From an uncultured Veillonella sp. (lineage in GTDB: Bacteria; Bacillota; Negativicutes; Veillonellales; Veillonellaceae), in assembly GCA_937930265.1 (NCBI GenBank), contig CALGLI010000134.1:1-7534 (forward strand): a DNA stretch of 7,534 bases, read 5' to 3'. The notes beneath the pieces were generated by a model. That model was not told the origin of the DNA, did not search any database, and saw only the letters and a list, made by a program, of their open reading frames with translations. Below are positions 1-5,730 of the stretch, one piece after another. Position 1 is the first letter of the stretch. Every line of letters begins with the position of its first letter. The position numbers and the translations under genes are program-made.

Positions 1-94
1 CTGCTGCCAAGCATGCTTTCCATGCAGGCATTTTTAATACTGCCAACGCTACGATAAGCCATAGGATCGGCAAGACTGCTAAAAATATATCCAT
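1..94 (-). CDS. lctP: L-lactate permease, N-terminal fragment (runs off the window)
   Basis: The first 31 codons of a gene that continues beyond base 1. The translation begins MDIFLAVLPILWLIVALAVL and continues KMPAWKACLAA. It is a hydrophobic first transmembrane segment followed by a KMPAxKAC-type stretch, which I recognise as the start of the L-lactate permease (LctP/LldP) family. Family members are inner-membrane proteins with many helices that import lactate together with protons. The ATG at 94-92 has an AAGGGA ribosome binding site eight bases upstream (minus strand, about 108-103). The gene lies downstream of a malate/L-lactate dehydrogenase on the same strand, which supports a role in lactate uptake. 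A hairpin and a candidate promoter lie between the two, so it is probably transcribed at least partly on its own. Only the extreme N-terminus is visible, so substrate specificity (lactate or glycolate) cannot be judged. Confidence 0.72.
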   Translation of the reverse strand, partial: MDIFLAVLPILWLIVALAVLKMPAWKACLAA

Positions 95-122
95 ATTAAC
101 AATCCCTTTCTATAGTGTGAAT

Positions 123-155
123 CACTGTAATTCAAATTCTAGCATACGTACAGTG
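123..155. promoter_or_regulatory. Inverted repeat bracketing the permease -10 box (candidate operator)
   Basis: CACTGTA (123-129) and TACAGTG (149-155) are perfect 7-base inverted arms separated by 19 bases. The -10 hexamer (136-141) sits at their centre. A related 9-base dyad, GTGAATCAC, lies beside the inner arm at 116-124. Arms symmetric about the -10 would suit a dimeric repressor of lactate uptake. No regulator gene is visible and the motif does not match an LldR operator that I recognise. Confidence 0.35.
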
Positions 156-164
156 TGATATAAA
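136..164 (-). promoter_or_regulatory. Candidate extended -10 promoter for the lactate permease
   Basis: On the minus strand TGCTAGAAT (144-136) is an extended -10 element (TGn plus TAGAAT, 5 of 6 matches to TATAAT). The -35 position 17 bases upstream (TTTATA, about 164-159) is poor, as is common for extended -10 promoters. It lies downstream of the dehydrogenase hairpin and about 40 bases before the permease ATG, the right place for an independent promoter. The call rests on the motif alone. Confidence 0.5.
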
Positions 165-169
165 CAATA

Positions 170-197
170 AGAGAGGAAATCTACAGATCCCCTCTCT
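170..197 (-). terminator. Probable intrinsic terminator of the dehydrogenase gene
   Basis: AGAGAGG (170-176) pairs with CCTCTCT (191-197). A further 3-bp inner helix (179-181 with 186-188) closes a four-base loop after a two-base internal mismatch. In the minus direction the stem is followed by TTATTGTTTATA, a moderately T-rich tail. It lies about 110 bases past the dehydrogenase stop and just before the permease promoter. The tail is interrupted, so termination may be partial. Confidence 0.55.
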
Positions 198-289
198 CAT
201 ATGTTCTAAGATATTGACTGTTACCAGTCTCTAAGAAGTATTCCTTAGGGATACAAAACTACTAATTCTGCATCGATAAGATTTTTAAT

Positions 290-304
290 TGTCAGTTACT
301 GACA
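290..304. repeat. 15-base perfect dyad just after the dehydrogenase stop
   Basis: TGTCAGT-T-ACTGACA is a perfect dyad with a single central base, beginning five bases past the stop codon. As RNA it could fold into a 5-bp stem with a 5-base loop. It has no T-run on the minus side, so it is not a terminator by itself. It may be a 3'-end stabilising stem or a protein-binding site. Confidence 0.4.
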
Positions 305-309
305 TCTAA

Positions 310-1431
310 TTAGTAGTTGGATGCTACTGCTTTAGGTGGCTCATAGTCACCAAAGTATTTTTTAGGATCCAATTTTAACAAGTGACAAACATCGAATAAT
401 TCTGCCACAGTTTTATCGATAACTGGCACACCTTCTTTACGGCAAACTTCGATAGCTTCTGCTTCTTTTTCACCATGAGTGTAGATGCGTTCAGCGCCTT
501 CAGCTTTAGGAGCTTCGCGAAGTTCTTGTAAGAATGTGGAGAAGTGTTTTTTAACATCTTCAGGGTTACCGAAGATAGCTGGGTTGATAGCCATGAAACC
601 ATGACAAATGTTGGAACGGCCACCAGTCATACATTTATTGGATGTACCACCTTGGGAGAAGATGGATGCAAAGATTTCACAAAGCATACCATAGCCATAA
701 CCTTTATGAGAACCTAATTGTTCAGTGTTGCCACCTAAAGGCATGATACCGCCACCAACGTGGTCAGAGATATTACCCAATACTTCGCTAGCATTTTGAG
801 ATGCTTTACCGTCTTTATTTAATGCCCAACCATTAGGTAATTCTTTACCTAATTTATTGTACATTTCTAATTTACCACGAGTTACTACTGTAGTAGATGC
901 GTCGAAGAAGAAGTTGTATGGTTCAGCTGGCATTGTGAAAGCGATTGGGTTGGAACCAAGCATTGCTTTACGAGCGAATGTAGGAACCATGATGGCTTCG
1001 GAGTTAGTGCAAGAGAAACCAATTAAGCCTTCTTTTAATGCAAGATCAGCATAGTAACCAGCGATACCATAGTGGTTAGAGTTACGAGCAGATACGATAC
1101 CGATACCGGATTCTTTAGCTTTTTTAATAGCCAATTCCATAGCGAAATGACCAACTAATTGACCCATTGCATCATGACCTTCGATAACTGCAGATACTGG
1201 AGTTTCGAAAACAACTTCTGGTTTTGCATTAATGTTGATAAGACCTTTTTCAATACCTTTGTGGTAACGAACTACACGTTGCATGCCGTGGGATTGGATA
1301 CCGTACATGTCGGACATCATCAATACGTCTTTAATGATACCTGCTTCTTCAGGAGTGAAGCCAAATCCTTCGAATGCGTCTTGACAGAATGCGTTAAGTT
1401 TTTCTTCTTGGATGTAAACAAAATTTCCCAT
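310..1431 (-). CDS. Malate/L-lactate dehydrogenase, Ldh_2 (type 2) family
   Basis: Predicted cytoplasmic NAD(P)-dependent oxidoreductase of the Ldh_2 fold (relatives include YlbC/AllD, YiaK and ComC), which oxidises 2-hydroxy acids such as lactate or malate to 2-oxo acids. From the preferred start (373 residues) the family blocks are SHG (47-49), NSNHYG (117-122, with the conserved histidine), GSNPIAFTMP (159-168), a FDAST aspartate near 177, GSHKGYG (240-246) and HGF near 277. The frame is intact and the length normal. The ATG at 1431 was chosen because the family normally begins close to the YIQEEKLNAFCQDAF helix, and an AGAGG site lies eight bases upstream. An in-frame ATG at 1473, also with a good GAGGAG site, would add 14 hydrophobic residues that are atypical of the family. 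Its position before a lactate permease suggests lactate oxidation to pyruvate. Malate, sulfolactate or other substrates are possible, because this family is hard to assign from sequence. Confidence 0.88.
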   Translation of the reverse strand: MGNFVYIQEEKLNAFCQDAFEGFGFTPEEAGIIKDVLMMSDMYGIQSHGMQRVVRYHKGIEKGLININAKPEVVFETPVSAVIEGHDAMGQLVGHFAMELAIKKAKESGIGIVSARNSNHYGIAGYYADLALKEGLIGFSCTNSEAIMVPTFARKAMLGSNPIAFTMPAEPYNFFFDASTTVVTRGKLEMYNKLGKELPNGWALNKDGKASQNASEVLGNISDHVGGGIMPLGGNTEQLGSHKGYGYGMLCEIFASIFSQGGTSNKCMTGGRSNICHGFMAINPAIFGNPEDVKKHFSTFLQELREAPKAEGAERIYTHGEKEAEAIEVCRKEGVPVIDKTVAELFDVCHLLKLDPKKYFGDYEPPKAVASNY

Positions 1432-1517
1432 CGTTAAAACCTCTTTCCCTAACCAAAAAATAATTTGTGACATCTTGTAGTACTCCTCAACAGATTGTCA
1501 CTACTCTTGATAGGTAA

Positions 1518-1546
1518 ATTATAGCACACATACACACCACATGGAA
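1518..1546 (-). promoter_or_regulatory. Promoter of the malate/L-lactate dehydrogenase gene
   Basis: A consensus TATAAT (minus strand, 1523-1518) is preceded by TGC, giving an extended -10. A weak -35, TTCCAT (1546-1541), lies 17 bases upstream. Transcription would start near 1511, leaving a leader of about 38 bases to the upstream ATG or 80 bases to the downstream ATG. It is the best promoter match in the window. Confidence 0.68.
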
Positions 1547-1827
1547 TAGAAATCCCCTTGTTATCGCTGTATTAACCTTATCATATATGCATAGTTAAGA
1601 GATAATTTAATTAATTTCTTTAAAAAATATCCTAAAAATAGCTATTTTAAAGGGATAAATCAATTATTACTTTTAGTTATACCTTACATATCTTCTTCAT
1701 CATAAATTCATATACATTCAGAACTATATCGAATTATATAAAAGAATATCTAGGTTTCTCGGTCTTCTCCATCGATATCCATCAATAACAATATCACTTT
1801 CTATTATTTTTATCATCACTCATCTCA
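1547..1827. other. AT-rich intergenic stretch without a gene
   Basis: About 280 bases between the dnaB stop and the dehydrogenase promoter, clearly richer in A and T than the flanking genes. I find no tRNA, no supported ORF and no GC-rich hairpin with a T-run. The longest open frame with an ATG (1816-1724, minus) has only 30 codons and a poor ribosome site. The clearest structure is a perfect 14-base palindrome, AAAATAGCTATTTT, at 1635-1648. The second arm can instead pair with CTTTAAAAAATA at 1618-1629. These are the only candidates seen for a dnaB 3' end, and they are weak. Confidence 0.6.
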
Positions 1828-3180
1828 TTAAATACTGGGGTCATCTTCGCGATATGCCAAATCTCTAAATCGAGTGTATGCCCCTTCAAACCATAATTTT
1901 ACAATCCCTAATTCCCCATTACGATGCTTACGAATAATAACCTGTGTTTCTACCCCATCGCTAGTATCTTCTGTATCTTGATAGTTTTCACGATTCAAGA
2001 AAGCTACTATATCAGCATCTTGTTCTAGAGATCCAGATTCACGCAAATCACTCAACATCGGCGTTTTATCGGCACGACTTTCAACACCACGACTTAACTG
2101 TGACAAGGCAATCAAAGGCACATTAAATTCACGAGCCATAATTTTCAATTGTCGAGAAATGGCAGATACTTCTTGTTGTCGGTTATCCGCTATTTTTTTA
2201 CCGCCATTTTCCATAAGCTGAATATAATCCACTACTACAAGGCCTAGTTCACCATGTTCTTGAATTAAACGGCGCAACTTTTTCTTCATTAACTGTGGTG
2301 TCAGTCCTGAAGTATCATCAATATATAATGGTGCATCAGCTAAATCATTTAAGGCGTTAATGGCTTTTCCCCAGTCTTCTTGGCTCAATTGACCATTCCG
2401 GATACGTCCAGAGTTAATCCCTGCTACAGCAGCGAGTACACGGGCTACTAACTGAGTTTTGGACATTTCCAAGGAAAAAAAAGCAACATTTTTCTTCGAT
2501 TTCATAGCCACATTTTGAGCAATATTCAACGTAAACGCTGTTTTACCCATAGAAGGCCGAGCAGCTACTAAAATTAGATCCGATTTTTGCAAGCCACTAG
2601 TTAAGTTATCTAAATCTTTAAATCCCGTAGATACGCCAGTCAAAATCCCTTTATGGCGTTGTAGTTCATTAATGCGATCAATGGTTTCATACACCACATC
2701 TCGCATAGCACTAAAAGAGGATTCCCCTTTTGTGGTACCGCTCACGTCGAGGACCATCTGCTCAGCTCGATTGACGATATCTTCTGTCTCTTCTTCTTCG
2801 CGATAGGCCATAGATTCCACTGCATTGGCTACATGAATTAGTTTGCGCAAATGGGCTTTATCTCTTACAATTTTTGCATGGTCTTCTACATTGTACGCAT
2901 CTACAATATCTGTGGTCAAATTCGTAAGATACAGAATGCCCCCTACGGCCTCTAATTTCTGAGACTTTTTCAATTCTTCAGATAATAATACATAGTCTGC
3001 TCGTTGATTCTTTCCTACAATACTTACGAGCGCTTCATAAATCACACGATGATTGTCACTGTAAAAATCTTCTGCTTTTACAATAGAGCTGACTGCATCA
3101 AAGGCATCTTTATTGAGCAAAATGGCTCCTAGTACGGCTCGTTCTGCCTCTATACTGTGCGGTGGTATCCGTCCTGACAT
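1828..3180 (-). CDS. dnaB: Replicative DNA helicase DnaB
   Basis: The hexameric 5'-3' helicase that unwinds DNA ahead of the replication fork and recruits primase (called DnaC in Bacillus subtilis). The 450-residue length is typical, and no intein interrupts it. The N-terminal DnaB domain (about 6-108) starts with PPHSIEAERAVLGAIL. A linker (about 110-175) leads to the RecA-like motor. The Walker A motif is ARPSMGKT (207-214), with K213 and T214. Walker B is LVVVDYIQLM, with D318. A QLSRGVESR block lies at 361-369, followed by SDLRESGSLEQDAD. The arginine-finger region IIRKHRNGELG is at 415-425. The ATG has an AGGGAG site seven bases upstream. It is the last gene of the yybS-gdpP-rplI-dnaB order, but a strong hairpin terminator separates it from rplI, so its expression may be set by readthrough or by a promoter within rplI. 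Confidence 0.98.
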   Translation of the reverse strand: MSGRIPPHSIEAERAVLGAILLNKDAFDAVSSIVKAEDFYSDNHRVIYEALVSIVGKNQRADYVLLSEELKKSQKLEAVGGILYLTNLTTDIVDAYNVEDHAKIVRDKAHLRKLIHVANAVESMAYREEEETEDIVNRAEQMVLDVSGTTKGESSFSAMRDVVYETIDRINELQRHKGILTGVSTGFKDLDNLTSGLQKSDLILVAARPSMGKTAFTLNIAQNVAMKSKKNVAFFSLEMSKTQLVARVLAAVAGINSGRIRNGQLSQEDWGKAINALNDLADAPLYIDDTSGLTPQLMKKKLRRLIQEHGELGLVVVDYIQLMENGGKKIADNRQQEVSAISRQLKIMAREFNVPLIALSQLSRGVESRADKTPMLSDLRESGSLEQDADIVAFLNRENYQDTEDTSDGVETQVIIRKHRNGELGIVKLWFEGAYTRFRDLAYREDDPSI

Positions 3181-3217
3181 ACACTTTCTCCCTATTCACA
3201 ACGACATATCTTGATAT

Positions 3218-3243
3218 AAAAAAGAGGGGTCTAGCCCCTCTTT
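3218..3243 (-). terminator. Intrinsic terminator or attenuator between rplI and dnaB
   Basis: Arms AAAGAGGGG (3221-3229) and CCCCTCTTT (3235-3243) form a perfect 9-bp stem around a 5-base loop. In the minus direction the stem runs into six T residues (3223-3218). It begins four bases after the rplI stop codon. This is the strongest terminator in the window. It lies inside a conserved gene order, so it would reduce transcription into dnaB, whose start is only 37 bases further on. Confidence 0.85.
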
Positions 3244-3246
3244 CTA

Positions 3247-3693
3247 TTAACCTGCAACTACTTCCACAGTAATTTTAGCTGTAATTTCTGGATGCACTCG
3301 AATTAACACTTCATGAGTACCCAATGTTTTGATTGGCTCTTTTAAGTCAATTTTCTTTTTATCCACATCAACTTTTACTTGTGCTTGCAATGCGTCAGAA
3401 ATATCTTTACCTGTTACGGAACCGAATACACGGCCACCATCACCCATTTTTACAGGGATTGTAACAGATACTTTTGATAATTGGCTAGCTAATACTGTAG
3501 CTTCATCGGAGTCCACTTGTTTTTTATGAGCTTGTGCACCTAATTTTTGTTTTGCATTGTTTAAGTTTTGTGGAGTCCCTTCAAGACCTACACCTTTTTT
3601 AATCAATACATTGCGACCATAGGCTTCGGAAACCTCTACGATTTCACCGCGTTTACCAACTTTTTTAACATCTTCTAATAAAATTACTTTCAT
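3247..3693 (-). CDS. rplI: Large-subunit ribosomal protein bL9
   Basis: bL9 binds 23S rRNA at the base of the L1 stalk and helps keep the reading frame during translation. The 148-residue length is standard. An N-terminal RNA-binding domain (about 1-50: MKVILLEDVKKVGKRGEI...) is joined by a long helix (about 42-75) to the C-terminal domain (about 76-148), which has the typical GGRVFGSVT, KKIDL and HPEITAKI segments. Two positions of the N-terminal signature differ from the usual G-[FY]-x-x-N-[FY]-L: the glycine is A24 and the aromatic residue is V29 (AYGRNVL). The ATG overlaps the gdpP stop as ATGA. Its consensus AGGAGG ribosome site (3706-3701, seven bases upstream) lies within the last gdpP codons, so translation is probably coupled. 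A strong terminator follows the stop. Confidence 0.97.
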   Translation of the reverse strand: MKVILLEDVKKVGKRGEIVEVSEAYGRNVLIKKGVGLEGTPQNLNNAKQKLGAQAHKKQVDSDEATVLASQLSKVSVTIPVKMGDGGRVFGSVTGKDISDALQAQVKVDVDKKKIDLKEPIKTLGTHEVLIRVHPEITAKITVEVVAG

Positions 3694-5714
3694 GATAATT
3701 CCTCCTTAACTTCTCTTTGTAATTCAGTCATATGGGATATGGCTACTTCAGTCACCCAGTGCCGTGCCTCTTTCATAGACATATTATAAATTTGAGCACC
3801 AGCCACGGTACGATGACCGCCCCCACCGACAGCTTCCATAATTAATTGTACATTCAATTTACCTTGCGACCTAGCGCTGACCCCAATACCACCATCCGGC
3901 AGTACATAGAATACAAAACTGGCTTCCACACCTTCTAAGGTAATCAACTTATCTCCCGTTTGGGCTGCAATCACTGTAGCATTTTTCGCATCTTCTGGGG
4001 CCTCTGTGAAAGCCATATGAGAAATTTCTTCAGCAGATGCTAGCATAGCCGATCGCAAGCGCATGCCTTCAAAACTGTCCATAAATAGATGACGCACTAA
4101 AGATACATCTGCTCCAGAGCGACGTAAGAATGAAGCAGCCTCAAAGGTACGAGCCCCTGTTTGGACTACGAAATTTTTAGTATCGACTACAATACCCGCA
4201 TACAGGCCGCTGGCTTCAATATCTTTAATTGTCACATGTTGTGGAAAATACTGAATTAATTCTGTCACTAACTCACTCGTAGATGACGTGGATGTTTCTA
4301 AATACGTTAATAATGGCGACTCAATAAAGTCCGACCCCCGTCTGTGATGATCAATGACCACACGGCGAGAAGCCTTTTTCAATGCTGATGGAGCTGCTAC
4401 CATTTCGGCTCGATGTACATCTGTGACGATAACTACAGTATTATCTGTTACAAATTGTGTAGCTTCTTCTTCATTAATGATGAGACCTTGAAAGTTTGGA
4501 TGTTCCACCATTACTTCCACCAATTTCCGAACCGCCGTTGGATGGGCGCTCAAGGCAATGTGTACTGGTTTGTTCAACGCCCTTGCCATAGCTGCTACAC
4601 CCACTGATGCACCAATGCTATCATAATCCTCTCGATCATGGCCCATCACAAGGACACGATCAGAATCTAGCATAATCTCATGCAATGCATGAGACACAAC
4701 CCTAGCACGAACACGAGTATTTTTTTCATTCCCAGAAGTTTTACCCCCGAAGAATTTAACATCCTCCCCATAATAGACGCAAACTTGGTCGCCTCCACGT
4801 CCTAAGGCAATTTCCAAAGCAGCCTTCGCCTTTTCACCTTGCACTTTCACCGTATCCTCTGTTAACGCAATCCCCATACTAATGGTTGGGGGGATATGTT
4901 TAGACGTAGTTAAGGCACGAATTTTATCTAATAAGCTAAATTTCAATTCCATCATGTGCAACATAGCAGCCTTACTAATACTAAAAGTATACGTATCTTC
5001 TGTAGCATTGCGAACGAAACCATCATGTTGATCGATTTCCGTTACAATCAAGCGGTTCATATCAGACCACAGTTGTGTATATTCAATGTCGCTCAACCCA
5101 GAACGTAAATCTTCAATATTATCCATAGTAATGAACCCAAGGGCGGGCACCATGGAAATAGCTTTCTGTTTCTCTACTTCAATATCCGTAATATCATCAA
5201 AATAGAATGCCATATAGGACTCTAACTCATCACTACTCACATCGGAATAGTTAGACTTCGGTGCTACCAAGGTTTTGTAAAGCACACGGTAATACTTGCC
5301 ATCGATTTCTTCGTGAAAGAATCCAGACTTACCCCAGTATTTATCAATCCGCAATGTAGGAATAAATCCACTTAATTTTATTGTTTTATCAGAATCACTG
5401 GGTAGCCAATCTCTAAAGACACTATTGCTCCAGCAGATGACATTATTTTCGTCAATGATAACAATGCCTACTGGCAGGTTTTGTAATGCAAAGGTCGAGG
5501 CCTGCGTAATCCCTTTTGCCATACAGTCAAATTGAGCTTTTCTAAGATGTCGTCCTCGGCGAATGGTACGTCCCACGTACAAATACGCAGCAAATACCAC
5601 TATACAAGCCAACATGGCTAGTTGCCAATTCAAATAAAAAATAATACCTAATAAGATAAGGATGAGAACGGCAGCAGTCACTTCAATAGAACTGTATTCA
5701 GTTTGTATATCCAT
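3690..5714 (-). CDS. gdpP: GdpP-type cyclic-di-AMP phosphodiesterase (DHH/DHHA1 family)
   Basis: A membrane-anchored enzyme that hydrolyses cyclic di-AMP to pApA and so controls osmolyte, potassium and cell-wall homeostasis. Numbering is from the preferred ATG (674 residues). Two transmembrane helices (about 11-28 and 30-48) precede a PAS-like domain (about 70-175), a degenerate GGDEF domain (about 187-322, with the family mark GRGGDQ at 305-310), a DHH domain and a DHHA1 domain. The metal-site residues are present: H359, D363 and D365 in GHDREDYDSIG, D432, D455-H456-H457 and D511, with GGGGH at 630-634. The ATG at 5714 has AGGAGG four bases upstream. A GTG at 5738 in the same frame would add eight residues and overlap yybS, but has a poor ribosome site. 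yybS lies 16 bases upstream, and rplI overlaps the 3' end. The phosphodiesterase should be active because no catalytic residue is missing. Confidence 0.94.
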   Translation of the reverse strand: MDIQTEYSSIEVTAAVLILILLGIIFYLNWQLAMLACIVVFAAYLYVGRTIRRGRHLRKAQFDCMAKGITQASTFALQNLPVGIVIIDENNVICWSNSVFRDWLPSDSDKTIKLSGFIPTLRIDKYWGKSGFFHEEIDGKYYRVLYKTLVAPKSNYSDVSSDELESYMAFYFDDITDIEVEKQKAISMVPALGFITMDNIEDLRSGLSDIEYTQLWSDMNRLIVTEIDQHDGFVRNATEDTYTFSISKAAMLHMMELKFSLLDKIRALTTSKHIPPTISMGIALTEDTVKVQGEKAKAALEIALGRGGDQVCVYYGEDVKFFGGKTSGNEKNTRVRARVVSHALHEIMLDSDRVLVMGHDREDYDSIGASVGVAAMARALNKPVHIALSAHPTAVRKLVEVMVEHPNFQGLIINEEEATQFVTDNTVVIVTDVHRAEMVAAPSALKKASRRVVIDHHRRGSDFIESPLLTYLETSTSSTSELVTELIQYFPQHVTIKDIEASGLYAGIVVDTKNFVVQTGARTFEAASFLRRSGADVSLVRHLFMDSFEGMRLRSAMLASAEEISHMAFTEAPEDAKNATVIAAQTGDKLITLEGVEASFVFYVLPDGGIGVSARSQGKLNVQLIMEAVGGGGHRTVAGAQIYNMSMKEARHWVTEVAISHMTELQREVKEELS

Positions 5715-5730
5715 ACTACCTCCTCTAGGT

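Noticed and set aside
375..623. 82-codon minus-strand frame
   Set aside because: It is an alternative frame inside the intact dehydrogenase gene, with low-complexity composition and no family resemblance.
857..1437. Two plus-strand open frames of 65 and 92 codons within the dehydrogenase region
   Set aside because: They lie antisense to a well-conserved gene, have no ribosome site and encode no recognisable protein, so they are frame shadows.
1733..1738. TATAAT on the minus strand within the gap
   Set aside because: There is no acceptable -35 at the usual spacing and no gene directly downstream, and the surrounding AT-richness makes a chance match likely.
1724..1816. 30-codon minus-strand ORF just after dnaB
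   Set aside because: The ribosome site is poor, no domain or membrane pattern is recognisable, and it lies in AT-rich sequence where such frames arise by chance.
3329..3529. 66-codon plus-strand frame opposite rplI
   Set aside because: It is antisense to the ribosomal protein gene and has no supporting signals.
4413..4607. 64-codon plus-strand frame opposite gdpP
   Set aside because: It overlaps the DHH coding region in antisense. Its cysteine-, histidine- and tyrosine-rich composition is typical of a shadow frame.
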